This document shows, piece by piece, positions 8,495-17,167 of a stretch of DNA of 64,000 bases. The translations under genes and the position numbers were made by a program. How positions within the stretch are numbered: position 1 is the first letter of the stretch; every line of letters begins with the position of its first letter. This DNA is from Sphingosinicella microcystinivorans (GTDB lineage: Bacteria; Pseudomonadota; Alphaproteobacteria; Sphingomonadales; Sphingomonadaceae): assembly GCF_027941835.1 (NCBI RefSeq), contig NZ_CP116005.1:4293501-4357500 (forward strand). Reading direction: 5' to 3'. The notes below the pieces were generated by a model, which saw only the letters and a list, made by a program, of their open reading frames with translations, did not search any database and had not been told where the DNA came from.

Positions 8495-10863
8495 TCCCGC
8501 GTCTTGAGGGCGCGGACCAGATCCAGCCGGTCGACCCGCCCGCGAATGAGAAGCGCTGTCAACGCCGCCGCCGCGCCCACCACCAGCGCGCCTTCGGCGA
8601 GCGTCGCCGCGTTGATGCTGTAGGGGATGGTGTAGAGGTCCGCGCTGAACTGCGCCATCATGTAGCGCGACAGCGCCACGCCCATCAGCATTCCGGGCGG
8701 CAGCGCGGCCAGCACCAGCAGCGCCAGCTCGCCCAGCAGCACGAAGGCGACTTCCGGGCGGCGGAAGCCGAGCACGCGCATCGAGGCAAGGTCGCGCGCG
8801 CGCTCCGACAGGCTGATCCGCGCGCTGTTGTAGACGACGCCGAGCACGATCAGACCCGAGAAGCCGATCGTGAACAGCGTCATGATGCCCATGCTTTCGG
8901 CAAGCGTGTCGCTGATGCCGCGCAGGGTCGCCGCGCGCACCGTCACGCCCGCGACGAGCGGCGTCTGCTTGAGCGCGGCATAGAGCGCCGGGAGCTGCGC
9001 CGCGTCCACGCTCAGATATGCACCTGAAAGGCTGTCGCCCTCGCGCAGCAGGCGATTGAGATGCGCGCGGTCGATCAGCGCCGAGCCGCCGAGCGGACTG
9101 TCAACGACGGCGGCGACGGGGATTTCCAGCCGCGGCCGCTCGCCTTCGGTGACGGCGGCGGTGATCGTGTCCCCGGCGCGAACGTCCAGAAGCCGTGCCA
9201 GCCGGCCGGAGATGAGCGCGCCGCGCGCCGCCGGCTCCACCACGCGGCCGTCGATGTCGACGAGGCGGCTGAGATCGCCGCCCGGCTCCGCGCCGCTCAG
9301 CCCCTCGCGCTCCTCCCTCGGCCCCGCGATCAGCCGGGCGCCCGCCGCGCGGAACGGCTCGACCCGCAGCACGCCGGGCATACGCTGAAGCTCGTGCAGC
9401 GCGCGCGCGTCACGGACCTCGGCGAAGGTGACGGTGACGTCGCCCCGTTCGGCCTGTCCGAAGGCGAGGTCGATCATCCGGTCGAGCCCGTCGGTGGTGC
9501 TGGCCGCCGCGATGTAGAGCGCGAGCGCGGACGCGATCCCCGCCACGGTCAGCCCCGAGCGCAGCGGGCGACGCAGCAGGCCGCGCAGGATCATCCGCGA
9601 CGGCTCATCGGGGCCGAGCGCCCGGGCGATCCCGGCAGTGCCGCCCGAGAAATCCGCCGGGGCGGGCGGGCGCATCGCCTCGGCGGGCGTGAGCCGGGCG
9701 GCGCGGCGCACGGCGCCGAGCGCGCCGAGCAGGACGGCGGCGAGCGTCGCGGTCGCCGCGATCAGGAAGACGTCCGGCCCGGTGCGGAACTCGAGGAACG
9801 GGAAGGCGAAATATTGCTGGTAGAGCCCGGCGGCGGCGCGTCCCAGCCAGAGGCCGAGCAGGATGCCGAGCAGCAGTCCGCCCGCCGAGAGCAACAGCGC
9901 GAGCTGGGCGTAATGGAGCATGATCGTGCGGTTGCGATAGCCGAACGCCTTCAGGAGGCCGATCACCTCGCGTTCGGTGTCGACCAGCCGGCCGAGCACG
10001 ATGTTGAGCAGGAAAGCGGCGACGCCGAGAAAGATGGGCGGCAGTATCTCGACCGTGGTGCCGAGCTGGTTGATCTCTTCGGAGAGGAAACGGTCCGAGA
10101 TCTGCTGCTCGCGGCCATAGGCGCCGGTTCCGCCGTAGGGCGCGAGCAGCGTGTCGAGCCGGCGGATCACCTCCTCGCCCCGCGCGCCCGGCGCGAGCCG
10201 CACGGCCGCCTCGTTGAAGGCCTCGACCATGTCGAGCGACGCGGCGAGCGGCTCGCGGCCCATCCACAGGATGCCGTAGCGCCGGTTGTCGGGAAAGATC
10301 TGGCCGGGCGCGACCGCATAGACGTGCTCGGGCGAGAGCGCCGTGCCGACCAGCCGCAGCTCGACCCGCTTGCCGTAGAGGAGTGCATTGAACCGATCCC
10401 CCGGTTGGAGCCGCGTCGCGGCGGCGAACGCCTCGCTCGCCACCACTTCGCCCACCACATGGGAATCGGGCAGCCGGCCGGAGCGTATGACCAGCCGGTT
10501 GAGCGCCGGGCGGCCGTCCGGCGGCAGCGAATGGACGCGCGCGGAGACCGGCTCGGCGATGCCGGCAATGTCGAGCACCGCGCCGGTGCTGATGCGGCTT
10601 TCCGCCACCGCGACACCGGGCAGCGCGGCGACCTCGCGCATCACCGTGTCCGGCGCGCGGCGGACGGGCGCGAAGACGTCGGCGAAGCGATACTGGTCGT
10701 AGTAGGCCGCCCGCGTCGCTTCCAGCGAGCGGATCATGCCGAACGACATCACCACCATGCCCACGCCCGCCGCGATCACCAGCGCGATCGCCGCCGACTG
10801 GGCGCGCAGCCGCCACAGGTCGCGCAGCAGCTTGGTGTGGAGCGGCGAGCGCAGGGCGATCAC
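8491..10863 (-). CDS. ABC transporter permease, FtsX/MacB-like, double length
   Basis: This 790-residue protein has an N-terminal membrane helix (about 22-45), a large extracytoplasmic region, three membrane helices near 275-400, a second periplasmic region and a final set of helices near 670-770. This is the duplicated FtsX arrangement of DevC/LolCE-like permeases. [17 protein letters not shown] is the conserved cytoplasmic coupling loop. The ATG at 10863 overlaps the ATPase stop by 4 bases. With the adaptor it probably forms a tripartite exporter or a lipoprotein/lipid mechanotransmission pump; which one cannot be decided here. Confidence 0.9.
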   Translation of the reverse strand: MIALRSPLHTKLLRDLWRLRAQSAAIALVIAAGVGMVVMSFGMIRSLEATRAAYYDQYRFADVFAPVRRAPDTVMREVAALPGVAVAESRISTGAVLDIAGIAEPVSARVHSLPPDGRPALNRLVIRSGRLPDSHVVGEVVASEAFAAATRLQPGDRFNALLYGKRVELRLVGTALSPEHVYAVAPGQIFPDNRRYGILWMGREPLAASLDMVEAFNEAAVRLAPGARGEEVIRRLDTLLAPYGGTGAYGREQQISDRFLSEEINQLGTTVEILPPIFLGVAAFLLNIVLGRLVDTEREVIGLLKAFGYRNRTIMLHYAQLALLLSAGGLLLGILLGLWLGRAAAGLYQQYFAFPFLEFRTGPDVFLIAATATLAAVLLGALGAVRRAARLTPAEAMRPPAPADFSGGTAGIARALGPDEPSRMILRGLLRRPLRSGLTVAGIASALALYIAAASTTDGLDRMIDLAFGQAERGDVTVTFAEVRDARALHELQRMPGVLRVEPFRAAGARLIAGPREEREGLSGAEPGGDLSRLVDIDGRVVEPAARGALISGRLARLLDVRAGDTITAAVTEGERPRLEIPVAAVVDSPLGGSALIDRAHLNRLLREGDSLSGAYLSVDAAQLPALYAALKQTPLVAGVTVRAATLRGISDTLAESMGIMTLFTIGFSGLIVLGVVYNSARISLSERARDLASMRVLGFRRPEVAFVLLGELALLVLAALPPGMLMGVALSRYMMAQFSADLYTIPYSINAATLAEGALVVGAAAALTALLIRGRVDRLDLVRALKTRE

Positions 10864-11582
10864 CAGCTCAGCTCCGACGGCGGCTTGCGGGTTTCATTGC
10901 GGCGATGGCCGACGATCCGGCCGTCGCCGAACAGCAGCACCTCGTCCGCCATGTCGGCGATCACCGCATTGTGCGTGATGACGAACGTGGTGGTGCCGAG
11001 CTCACGGTTGATCGTGTCGATCGCGCCGAGCACGCGCACACCCGTCGCGCTGTCGAGCGCGCCAGTCGGCTCGTCGCACAGCAGCACCTCGGGCCGCTTG
11101 GCGATGGCGCGCGCGATGGCGACGCGCTGCTGCTCGCCGCCCGAGAGCTGGGCGGGGAAGTGGTCGAGCCGCGCTTCCAGCCCGACCAGCCCCAGCGCCT
11201 CGGCCGGGTCCATCGGGTCTTCGGCGATCTCGGTGATGAGCGAGACGTTCTCGCGCGCCGTGAGCGAGGCGATCAGGTTGTAGAACTGGAAGACGAAGCC
11301 GACGCTCGTGCGCCTGTATTCGGTGAGCGCGTCCTCGTCGCAGGCCGTCAGGTCGCGCCCGTGGAACCAGACATGGCCTTCGCTCGCCCGGTCGAGCCCG
11401 CCCAATATGTTGAGCAGCGTGGACTTGCCCGAGCCGGACGGCCCCAGCAGCACCAGCATCGCGCCCGCACGGACCTCCAGATCGACGCCGCGCAGCGCAT
11501 GGACCATGTTCGGCCCGCTGCCATACGTCTTGGTCAGGCCCTCGACCCGATAGACGCTCCTCTCGGTCTCCCCGTTCGTCAC
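10860..11582 (-). CDS. ABC transporter ATP-binding protein, MacB/LolD type
   Basis: The 240-residue ATPase shows Walker [10 protein letters not shown], the Q-loop in FVFQFYNL, the signature [14 protein letters not shown], Walker [13 protein letters not shown] and the switch His in FVITHNAVI. These are the marks of the MacB/LolD/FtsE clade that pairs with FtsX-type permeases, and such a permease follows with a 4-base overlap. A gap of 147 bases separates it from the slipin gene upstream on the same strand, so it may be read with the nfeD-slipin operon or from its own promoter. I saw no promoter in that gap. Confidence 0.93.
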   Translation of the reverse strand: MTNGETERSVYRVEGLTKTYGSGPNMVHALRGVDLEVRAGAMLVLLGPSGSGKSTLLNILGGLDRASEGHVWFHGRDLTACDEDALTEYRRTSVGFVFQFYNLIASLTARENVSLITEIAEDPMDPAEALGLVGLEARLDHFPAQLSGGEQQRVAIARAIAKRPEVLLCDEPTGALDSATGVRVLGAIDTINRELGTTTFVITHNAVIADMADEVLLFGDGRIVGHRRNETRKPPSELSW

Positions 11583-11729
11583 GGCCGATCCCTAGCCGCC
11601 CATCGCGGCATGTTCGTCGGCGGCTTGCGCGGTCATGGCCAGTTCCCTTTCACGGCAGGCAGGATGTCTGCCGCAGCGCGGCCGGACCGTCCATAGCGCC
11701 GTCGCGGGCGGGATGATCGCCGCCGGGCC

Positions 11730-12500
11730 TTATTCCCCGCCGCGCGGCACGGCGTTCAGGAAGTCCTTGAAGTCCATCGGGAACGGGAACACGATCGTCG
11801 AGCTGCGCTCGTTCGCGATCACGTTCAGCGTGGAGAGGTAGCGGAGCTGCATCGCCTCGGGACGCTGGCCGAGGATTTCGGCGGCCTCCAGCAACTTCTG
11901 CGCGGCCTGCTGCTCGCCCTCGGCGTTGATGATCTTGGCACGCCTCTCGCGTTCGGCCTCCGCCTGACGCGCGATGGCGCGGACCATCGATTCGTCGATG
12001 TCGACATGCTTGATCTCGACATTCGTCACCTTGACGCCCCATCTGTCGGTCTGCACATCCAGCAGCTCCTGAAGGTCGGCGTTCAGCTTGTCCCGCTCCG
12101 CCAGCATCTCGTCCAGCTCGTGCTTGCCGAGCACCGAGCGCAGCGTCGTCTGGGCAAGCTCGCTGGTCGCCTGCATGAAGTTCTCGACCTGGATGGTCGC
12201 GCGCTCGGGGTCGATTACCCGGAAGTAGATGACGGCGCTGACGCGCACCGAGACGTTGTCGCGCGAGATCACGTCCTGCGTCGGCACGTCGAGGACCACG
12301 GTGCGCAGGTCCATGCGGACCATCTGCTGCACATAGGGGATGAGGATGATGAGCCCCGGCCCCTTGACGCCGGTGAAGCGCCCGAGCGTGAACACCACGC
12401 CCCGTTCGTACTCGCGCAGGATCTTGATCGCCGCCGTCAGGAACAGCAGCGCGATGATCGCGATGGGGAAGTAAAACGCCAGCGTGCCGAACATATCCAT
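11730..12500 (-). CDS. Slipin (stomatin/SPFH-domain) membrane protein
   Basis: The protein has 256 residues from the ATG at 12500. One N-terminal membrane segment (about 8-25) is followed by the stomatin core: [43 protein letters not shown] and a charged coiled coil rich in [17 protein letters not shown]. The start follows GGGAGAACGGAAA. The open frame continues far upstream but only as antisense-like, arginine-rich sequence inside nfeD. Slipins form oligomeric scaffolds in the inner membrane and are commonly encoded beside nfeD, as here with a 17-base gap. A role in membrane-domain organisation under stress is family knowledge. Confidence 0.93.
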   Translation of the reverse strand: MDMFGTLAFYFPIAIIALLFLTAAIKILREYERGVVFTLGRFTGVKGPGLIILIPYVQQMVRMDLRTVVLDVPTQDVISRDNVSVRVSAVIYFRVIDPERATIQVENFMQATSELAQTTLRSVLGKHELDEMLAERDKLNADLQELLDVQTDRWGVKVTNVEIKHVDIDESMVRAIARQAEAERERRAKIINAEGEQQAAQKLLEAAEILGQRPEAMQLRYLSTLNVIANERSSTIVFPFPMDFKDFLNAVPRGGE

Positions 12501-12517
12501 TTTCCGTTCTCCCAGAA

Positions 12518-13993
12518 CTACCGCGCGGCGGCGGGAGGTGCCGCCGCGTCCATGTCGATGGGCTCCACCTCCAGCGTCAGGCCGTCGAGGGCCGTGACCC
12601 GCACCGGCGCACCAGCGGCGAGGCCGCCCGGTCCCCGCGCCCGCCAGCGTTCGCTGTGCACGAAGACGTGGCCCGCGCCGTCCTTCCAGTCGAGCACGGT
12701 GCCCTCGGCCCCGACCATCTCCTCGCGGCCGCTCACCACCTTCCGCCGGTGCGAGACAAGCGCGAGCCGGGCGATCACGACCGTCATGGCGAGGCTCGCG
12801 AGCGCGACGGCGCCGAGCACCGGCCACGCGATCCGGAACTGCGGCACGTCGGTGTCGATCAGGATCGCCGCGCCGAGGACGAAGGCGACGAAGCCGCCGA
12901 TGCCCAGAATCCCGAACGACGGCGAGAACGCCTCGGCGGCCATCAGCGCGATGCCGAGCAGGATGAGCGCAAGGCCGGCATAGTTCACTGGCAACACAGC
13001 GAACGCGTAAAGGCCGGTCAGCAGGCAGATCGCCCCGATGGTGCCCGGATAGAGCGCCCCCGGATTCATGAACTCGAACAGCAGCCCGTAGACGCCGATC
13101 ATCATCAGGATGAGCGCGACGTTGGGATCGGTGATGGTGCCGAGGAAGCGGGCGCGCCAGTCCGGCGCGACCTCGGCGAGAACGAGATTGCGGGTGTCAA
13201 GCGTGACCTCCTTGCCGCCGGCGACGACCGTGCGGCCGTGGAGCTGTTCGAGCAGATCGTCGGTGTCGCGGGCGACGAGGTCGATCACGTTCCGTTCGAG
13301 CGCCGCGCTCGCGGAAAGGCTGGCCGCCGTCCGCACCGCCGCTTCCCCCCAGTCGGCGTCGCGGCCCCTGAGCTCGGCGAGCGATCGGATATAGGCGACG
13401 GCGTCGTTGATCGCCTTCGCCTCGGCGGCGCCGGCGGCGGGCGCGGCCTCGTCCTTGCCGTCCTTGTCCTTTTCCTGCTGCGGCGGCGCGAACGGATTGC
13501 CGCCGCCGATCTGCACCGGCGTGGCCGCGCCGAGGTTGGTGCCGGGCGTCATCGCGGCGACGTGGCTGGCGTAGAGGATATAGGTCCCCGCGCTCGCCGC
13601 CCGCGCGCCGCTGGGGCTCACGTAGGTGACGACCGGCACGGGCGAGCGCAGGATCGCCCGGATGATGCCCCGCATCGCGCTGTCGAGGCCGCCGGGCGTG
13701 TCCATCCGGATGACGACGAGCGGAGCGTTCTCCTCGGCGGCGCGTTCGAGACCGCCGACGACATAGTCCGATGTCGCCGGGCCGATGGCGCCGTCGATGA
13801 GGAGCACCGGCGCCGTGCGCCCGGTCTGCGCGGCGCCCGGCGGCGTCCACAGCACCAGCGCGCCGAACAGCAGGCCGAACAGCGCCAGCGCCCGCCGCGG
13901 GCAGAAGGCTGAACCGGTACGCGCGATGCTGCATCTCCTTCTTCCAGAACGACTTGTTACGCCGGAAAGCAGGCACCGGGCACTACGTATCAT
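12518..13993 (-). CDS. nfeD: NfeD-family membrane-bound serine protease (ClpP class)
   Basis: The 491-residue form has a signal peptide ending near GAAQ, a ClpP-like protease domain, about five membrane helices (about 290-420) and a C-terminal OB-fold-like NfeD domain. The Ser-Lys dyad known in archaeal homologues is present as Ser134 in RAASAGTY and Lys193 in EAKAINDAV. These proteases cleave slipin C-termini in the studied cases, and slipin is the next gene. The start is uncertain. ATG 13993 has weak pairing, while AAGGAG lies 7 bases before an in-frame ATC at 13927, which would leave a shorter, more normal signal peptide. The FixJ-like box at 13983-13999 overlaps the longer start. Confidence 0.88.
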   Translation of the reverse strand: MIRSARCLLSGVTSRSGRRRCSIARTGSAFCPRRALALFGLLFGALVLWTPPGAAQTGRTAPVLLIDGAIGPATSDYVVGGLERAAEENAPLVVIRMDTPGGLDSAMRGIIRAILRSPVPVVTYVSPSGARAASAGTYILYASHVAAMTPGTNLGAATPVQIGGGNPFAPPQQEKDKDGKDEAAPAAGAAEAKAINDAVAYIRSLAELRGRDADWGEAAVRTAASLSASAALERNVIDLVARDTDDLLEQLHGRTVVAGGKEVTLDTRNLVLAEVAPDWRARFLGTITDPNVALILMMIGVYGLLFEFMNPGALYPGTIGAICLLTGLYAFAVLPVNYAGLALILLGIALMAAEAFSPSFGILGIGGFVAFVLGAAILIDTDVPQFRIAWPVLGAVALASLAMTVVIARLALVSHRRKVVSGREEMVGAEGTVLDWKDGAGHVFVHSERWRARGPGGLAAGAPVRVTALDGLTLEVEPIDMDAAAPPAAAR

Positions 13994-13999
13994 CCCTGA
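13983..13999 (+). promoter_or_regulatory. FixJ-like box in the nfeD / fixL divergent region
   Basis: CTACGTATCATCCCTGA matches the sites at 16675-16691 and 20786-20802 in core and length. It is oriented towards fixL, whose ATG lies 105 bases downstream, and overlaps the annotated start of nfeD. The core resembles the GTAMGTAG half-site described for rhizobial FixJ. Function is inferred. Confidence 0.55.
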
Positions 14000-14104
14000 C
14001 CTGTCGCCGGGCGGGCAGCATTAGGGACTTGTGTCGGTAGCGCCGGTGCTTAGGCTTGATCCGGAACATGCCGCGTATCGCTCCGCGCGCGTCAGGACGC
14101 CCCT

Positions 14105-16000
14105 ATGCAGAACAACGATGCCAGATCAGACCGCCCGCGAAATGCGCTGTCCGTCTGGTGGGGTGCGCCCGTCTTCGTTGCATTGGCCACGCTCGGCGCG
14201 GCGCTCCTCGAGCCGTACCTCGCGGACCGCCCGACATGGTTGCTGCTGACGGTCGCAGTCCTCGCCTCCGCGGCGACGGGCGGCGTCCGGGCCGCAATCC
14301 TCGCCGCGGTCCTGTCGGCGCTGGTCGGGCTCCTGCTTGTCGGCAGGCCGTTTCGCGACGCCGATCATCTGGTGCACGCAATCGGGTTCGCGGTCATTTC
14401 CACGGGTGTCATCCTGCTGACAGGGCGCCTGTCGCACTGGCGGAAAAGCGCGCACGTGCACGAGGCCGACGCCGACAGAAGCCTGCGCCGGGCCGCGGTG
14501 CTCGCGGAAGAGCTCGGCCTACTCATCGACAGCGCAACCAACTATGCCATCTACATGCTGGACCCGGAGGGCCGCGTCGCGATCTGGAACAAGGGGGCCA
14601 AACGCATCACCGGGTGGAGCGAGGAGGATATCCTCGGGAAGCCGACCGCGGTGTTCTACCCCGCGGAGGAAGTGGCCACCGGGAAACCCGCTGCCGATCT
14701 CGATCAGGCTCGGACCGAGGGCAGGTTTCAGGACGAAGGCTGGCGGGTCCGCAAGGACGGATCGGAGTTCTTCGCGGATGTGACCATCACGCCGCTCCAC
14801 CACGCGGACGGCAGGCTGCGGGGTTACGGACGGGTCGTCCGCGACATCACGGACCAGAAGGCGGCCGAACGCGCGATCGCGACCCGCGAGGCGCAGCTCA
14901 ACTCGATCCTTGCGAGCGTTCCGGACGCCATGGTGGTGATCGACGACGAGGGCACCGTGCTTTCGTTCAGCAACGCCGCCCAGCGGATGTTCGGCTACGG
15001 CGAAGCGGAGGTGCTGGGCAGGAACGTGTCCATGCTGATGCCGTCGCCGGACCGCGAGCAGCATGACGGCTATCTCGCCCATTATATCGAGACGGGAGAA
15101 CGCCGGATCATCGGCACCACGCGGCGGGTGATGGGACGCCGCAAGGACGGGTCGCTCGTCCCCCACGAGCTTTCGATCAGCGAGGCGACGGGCGGTGGCA
15201 GGCGCATGTTCACGGGCTTCATGCGCGACCTCACCGAACGGGAGGCGACCGCGGCGAGGGTGAAGGAACTCCAGTCCGAACTCGTCCATGTCTCGCGCGT
15301 GAGCGCGATGGGCGCCATGGCATCGACACTCGCGCACGAACTCAACCAGCCGATCACGGCGGTCGTCAACTACGTCGAGACGGCGCACGCGCTGCTCGAC
15401 GCCCCGACCGCCGAAACGCTCGCGCTGGTGCGGGAAGCCTTGGCGGATGCCGCGTCGGAATCGCTGCGCGCAGGCCACATCGTGCGCCACCTGCGCGACT
15501 TCGTCGCCCGGGGCGAGGTGCAGACCCGGGTCGAGGATCTCCCGGCGCTCATCGAGGATGCCTCCTCGCTCGGCTTCGTGGGCCTGCGCGAAAGCGGCAT
15601 CGCAACCGTCCTGCGGGTCGACCCCGGCGCGACGCCGGTTCTGGCCGACCGCGTCCAGATCGAGCAGGTGCTGGTCAACCTGATCCGCAACGCCGCCGAG
15701 GCCATGACGGAAAGCCGCGCGCGTGTCCTGACGATCTCGACCGCGCCCGATACGACGCCCGGCATGATCCGCGTCACGGTTTCCGATACAGGTTCCGGTC
15801 TGGCGCCGAAAATCTCGAGCCAGCTCTTTCAGGCCTTTCGCAGCACGAAGCGCGACGGCATGGGCCTCGGCCTTTCGATCTGCAGGACCATCATCGAGGC
15901 ACACGGCGGCAAGATCTGGGCCGATTCCGGTTCCGGTGAAGGAACGCATTTTCATTTCACCTTGAGACAGGCGGCCGCGGAGGTGCGCGATGGCGGATAA
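14105..16000 (+). CDS. fixL: Oxygen-sensing sensor histidine kinase FixL
   Basis: The 631-residue protein has four predicted membrane helices (about 20-108), a first PAS domain (about 135-255), a heme-PAS domain (about 265-380) and a HisKA/HATPase core. His320 aligns with the heme ligand His200 of Bradyrhizobium FixL. Arg340 lies exactly 20 residues on, as Arg220 does there, within IIGTTRRV. The phospho-accepting His411 sits in LAHELNQPITAV. The ATPase has NLIRNAAEA, DTGSGLAP and GMGLGLSI. AGGAC precedes the start. FixL shuts off when O2 binds its heme and phosphorylates FixJ at low O2. It overlaps fixJ by 11 bases. Confidence 0.93.
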   Translation: MQNNDARSDRPRNALSVWWGAPVFVALATLGAALLEPYLADRPTWLLLTVAVLASAATGGVRAAILAAVLSALVGLLLVGRPFRDADHLVHAIGFAVISTGVILLTGRLSHWRKSAHVHEADADRSLRRAAVLAEELGLLIDSATNYAIYMLDPEGRVAIWNKGAKRITGWSEEDILGKPTAVFYPAEEVATGKPAADLDQARTEGRFQDEGWRVRKDGSEFFADVTITPLHHADGRLRGYGRVVRDITDQKAAERAIATREAQLNSILASVPDAMVVIDDEGTVLSFSNAAQRMFGYGEAEVLGRNVSMLMPSPDREQHDGYLAHYIETGERRIIGTTRRVMGRRKDGSLVPHELSISEATGGGRRMFTGFMRDLTEREATAARVKELQSELVHVSRVSAMGAMASTLAHELNQPITAVVNYVETAHALLDAPTAETLALVREALADAASESLRAGHIVRHLRDFVARGEVQTRVEDLPALIEDASSLGFVGLRESGIATVLRVDPGATPVLADRVQIEQVLVNLIRNAAEAMTESRARVLTISTAPDTTPGMIRVTVSDTGSGLAPKISSQLFQAFRSTKRDGMGLGLSICRTIIEAHGGKIWADSGSGEGTHFHFTLRQAAAEVRDGG

Positions 16001-16661
16001 GCGAACGGTCCACATCATCGACGATGAAGAGGCGATCCGCCGTTCGGCGAGCTTCCTGCTGAAAAGCACGGGCTACGCGGTCGAGGCCTGGGCTTCGGGC
16101 GTCGATTTCCTCAAGGCCGCGCGCCATGCCGCCGAGGGCTGCATCCTGCTCGATGTCAGGATGCCGGAAATGGACGGTCTGGCGGTGCAGAAAGCCCTGA
16201 GCGATCAGGGCATTGCGATGCCCGTCGTGGTGCTGACCGGCCATGCCGACGTCAGTCTCGCGGTCAAGGTGATGAAGGCGGGCGCCGTCGATTTCATCGA
16301 GAAGCCGTTCGAGCGCGCCCATCTCCTCGAGGCCGTGGGATCGGCGTTCACCCGCCTCGAGGACAGGGACCGCAAGGCCAGCTCCGCCGAGGAAGCCGCG
16401 CTGGCCATCGCCCGGCTGACGCCGCGCGAGCGCGACGTGCTGGACGGCCTTGCGCGGGGCCTGCCGAACAAGACCATCGCCTATGATCTCAATATCTCCG
16501 CGCGCACGGTCGAGGTGCACCGCGCGAACATGATGGCGAAGCTCGGCGTTCGTTCCCTCTCGGACGCGCTGCGGATCGCCTTCGCGGCCGGGCTGGGCAG
16601 CAGGCAGGCCGAGCCGGACGCCGCACGTCCGGCGGACTTAGGAGGCAGCACCGCGCAGTGA
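15990..16661 (+). CDS. fixJ: Response regulator FixJ (receiver plus LuxR-type HTH)
   Basis: The protein has 223 residues. The N-terminal receiver has the acidic pair in HIIDDEEA, the phosphorylation site Asp55 in LLDVRMPEMDG, VLTGHAD and the conserved Lys in IEKPF. The C-terminal GerE/LuxR helix-turn-helix begins LTPRERDVLDGLA and contains NISARTVEVHRANMM. GGAGG lies upstream of the start inside the end of fixL, so translation is probably coupled. It is expected to activate promoters at low oxygen after phosphorylation by FixL. The local motif with core CTACGTA is a plausible binding site. Confidence 0.93.
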   Translation: MADKRTVHIIDDEEAIRRSASFLLKSTGYAVEAWASGVDFLKAARHAAEGCILLDVRMPEMDGLAVQKALSDQGIAMPVVVLTGHADVSLAVKVMKAGAVDFIEKPFERAHLLEAVGSAFTRLEDRDRKASSAEEAALAIARLTPRERDVLDGLARGLPNKTIAYDLNISARTVEVHRANMMAKLGVRSLSDALRIAFAAGLGSRQAEPDAARPADLGGSTAQ

Positions 16662-16674
16662 CTCCCGGCGCGGG

Positions 16675-16691
16675 TCAGGAGCAATACGTAG
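16675..16691 (-). promoter_or_regulatory. FixJ-like box upstream of the receiver-only gene
   Basis: Read on the minus strand this is CTACGTATTGCTCCTGA, a close match to the other two boxes. It lies 71 bases before the ATG at 16762 and points away from it, but the TACGTA core is palindromic. On the plus strand, GCGACA (16691-16696) and CATGAA (16714-16719) are spaced by 17 bases as a weak promoter. Confidence 0.5.
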
Positions 16692-16724
16692 CGACAGGCC
16701 CATCGGGCGGGCGCATGAAAGGAG

Positions 16725-16746
16725 CCGACCGGAATCGGCCGGTCGG
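16725..16746 (+). promoter_or_regulatory. Hairpin in the leader of the receiver-only gene
   Basis: CCGACCG and CGGTCGG form a perfect 7-bp stem around an 8-base loop, ending 15 bases before the ATG at 16762. No T-run follows, so a terminator is unlikely. It could affect translation of the downstream gene. Confidence 0.4.
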
Positions 16747-16761
16747 GAGCCGGAACTCCGC

Positions 16762-17151
16762 ATGATTGTTCAGGCGCAGATCGAGCGCCCCCGCGTACTT
16801 CTCGTCGAGGACGACAGCGGCGTCCGCCGGTCAATCCAGCTTTTGCTTCAGGCGCGGGGCTATGATGTGAGGGCGTTTTCCAGCGCGTCGCTGGCGCTCG
16901 CCGATCCCGCCGCGGCCGACGCCGCCTGCCTCGTCACCGACTATCGCATGAACGGCATGGACGGCGCCGAACTGCTGCGGAGCCTGCGCGCGGCCGGATG
17001 GTCCCGGCCCGCGATCCTCATCACCGCGCACCGCACCGACTTCGTTGTAGCAATGGAGGATGAAACCTGCTTCGACGCCGTGCTCGAGAAGCCGCTGCTC
17101 GATCATCGGCTCCTCACGTGCGTCGACCGCGCCACGGGCCGCGGCGGATGA
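16762..17151 (+). CDS. Receiver-only response regulator, FixJ-like
   Basis: The 129-residue protein is a single receiver domain with the acidic pair in LLVEDDSG, phosphorylation site Asp60 in LVTDYRMNGMDG, ILITAHR and LEKPL. It has no output domain. It starts 100 bases after fixJ and has its own FixJ-like box and leader hairpin. Receiver-only proteins beside kinases often act as phosphate sinks or feedback regulators; FixT in rhizobia inhibits FixL, although FixT is itself an unusual receiver lacking the phosphorylation site. A feedback role here is inference. The gene is convergent with ppsA, with 16 bases between the stop codons. Confidence 0.85.
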   Translation: MIVQAQIERPRVLLVEDDSGVRRSIQLLLQARGYDVRAFSSASLALADPAAADAACLVTDYRMNGMDGAELLRSLRAAGWSRPAILITAHRTDFVVAMEDETCFDAVLEKPLLDHRLLTCVDRATGRGG

Positions 17152-17167
17152 GACCCGGCGCGGCGGC

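Noticed and set aside
11730-12827. A long N-terminal extension of slipin to 12827
   Set aside because: The extra 109 residues overlap nfeD in another frame and look like shadow translation. The stomatin-like protein begins at 12500 with a ribosome site.
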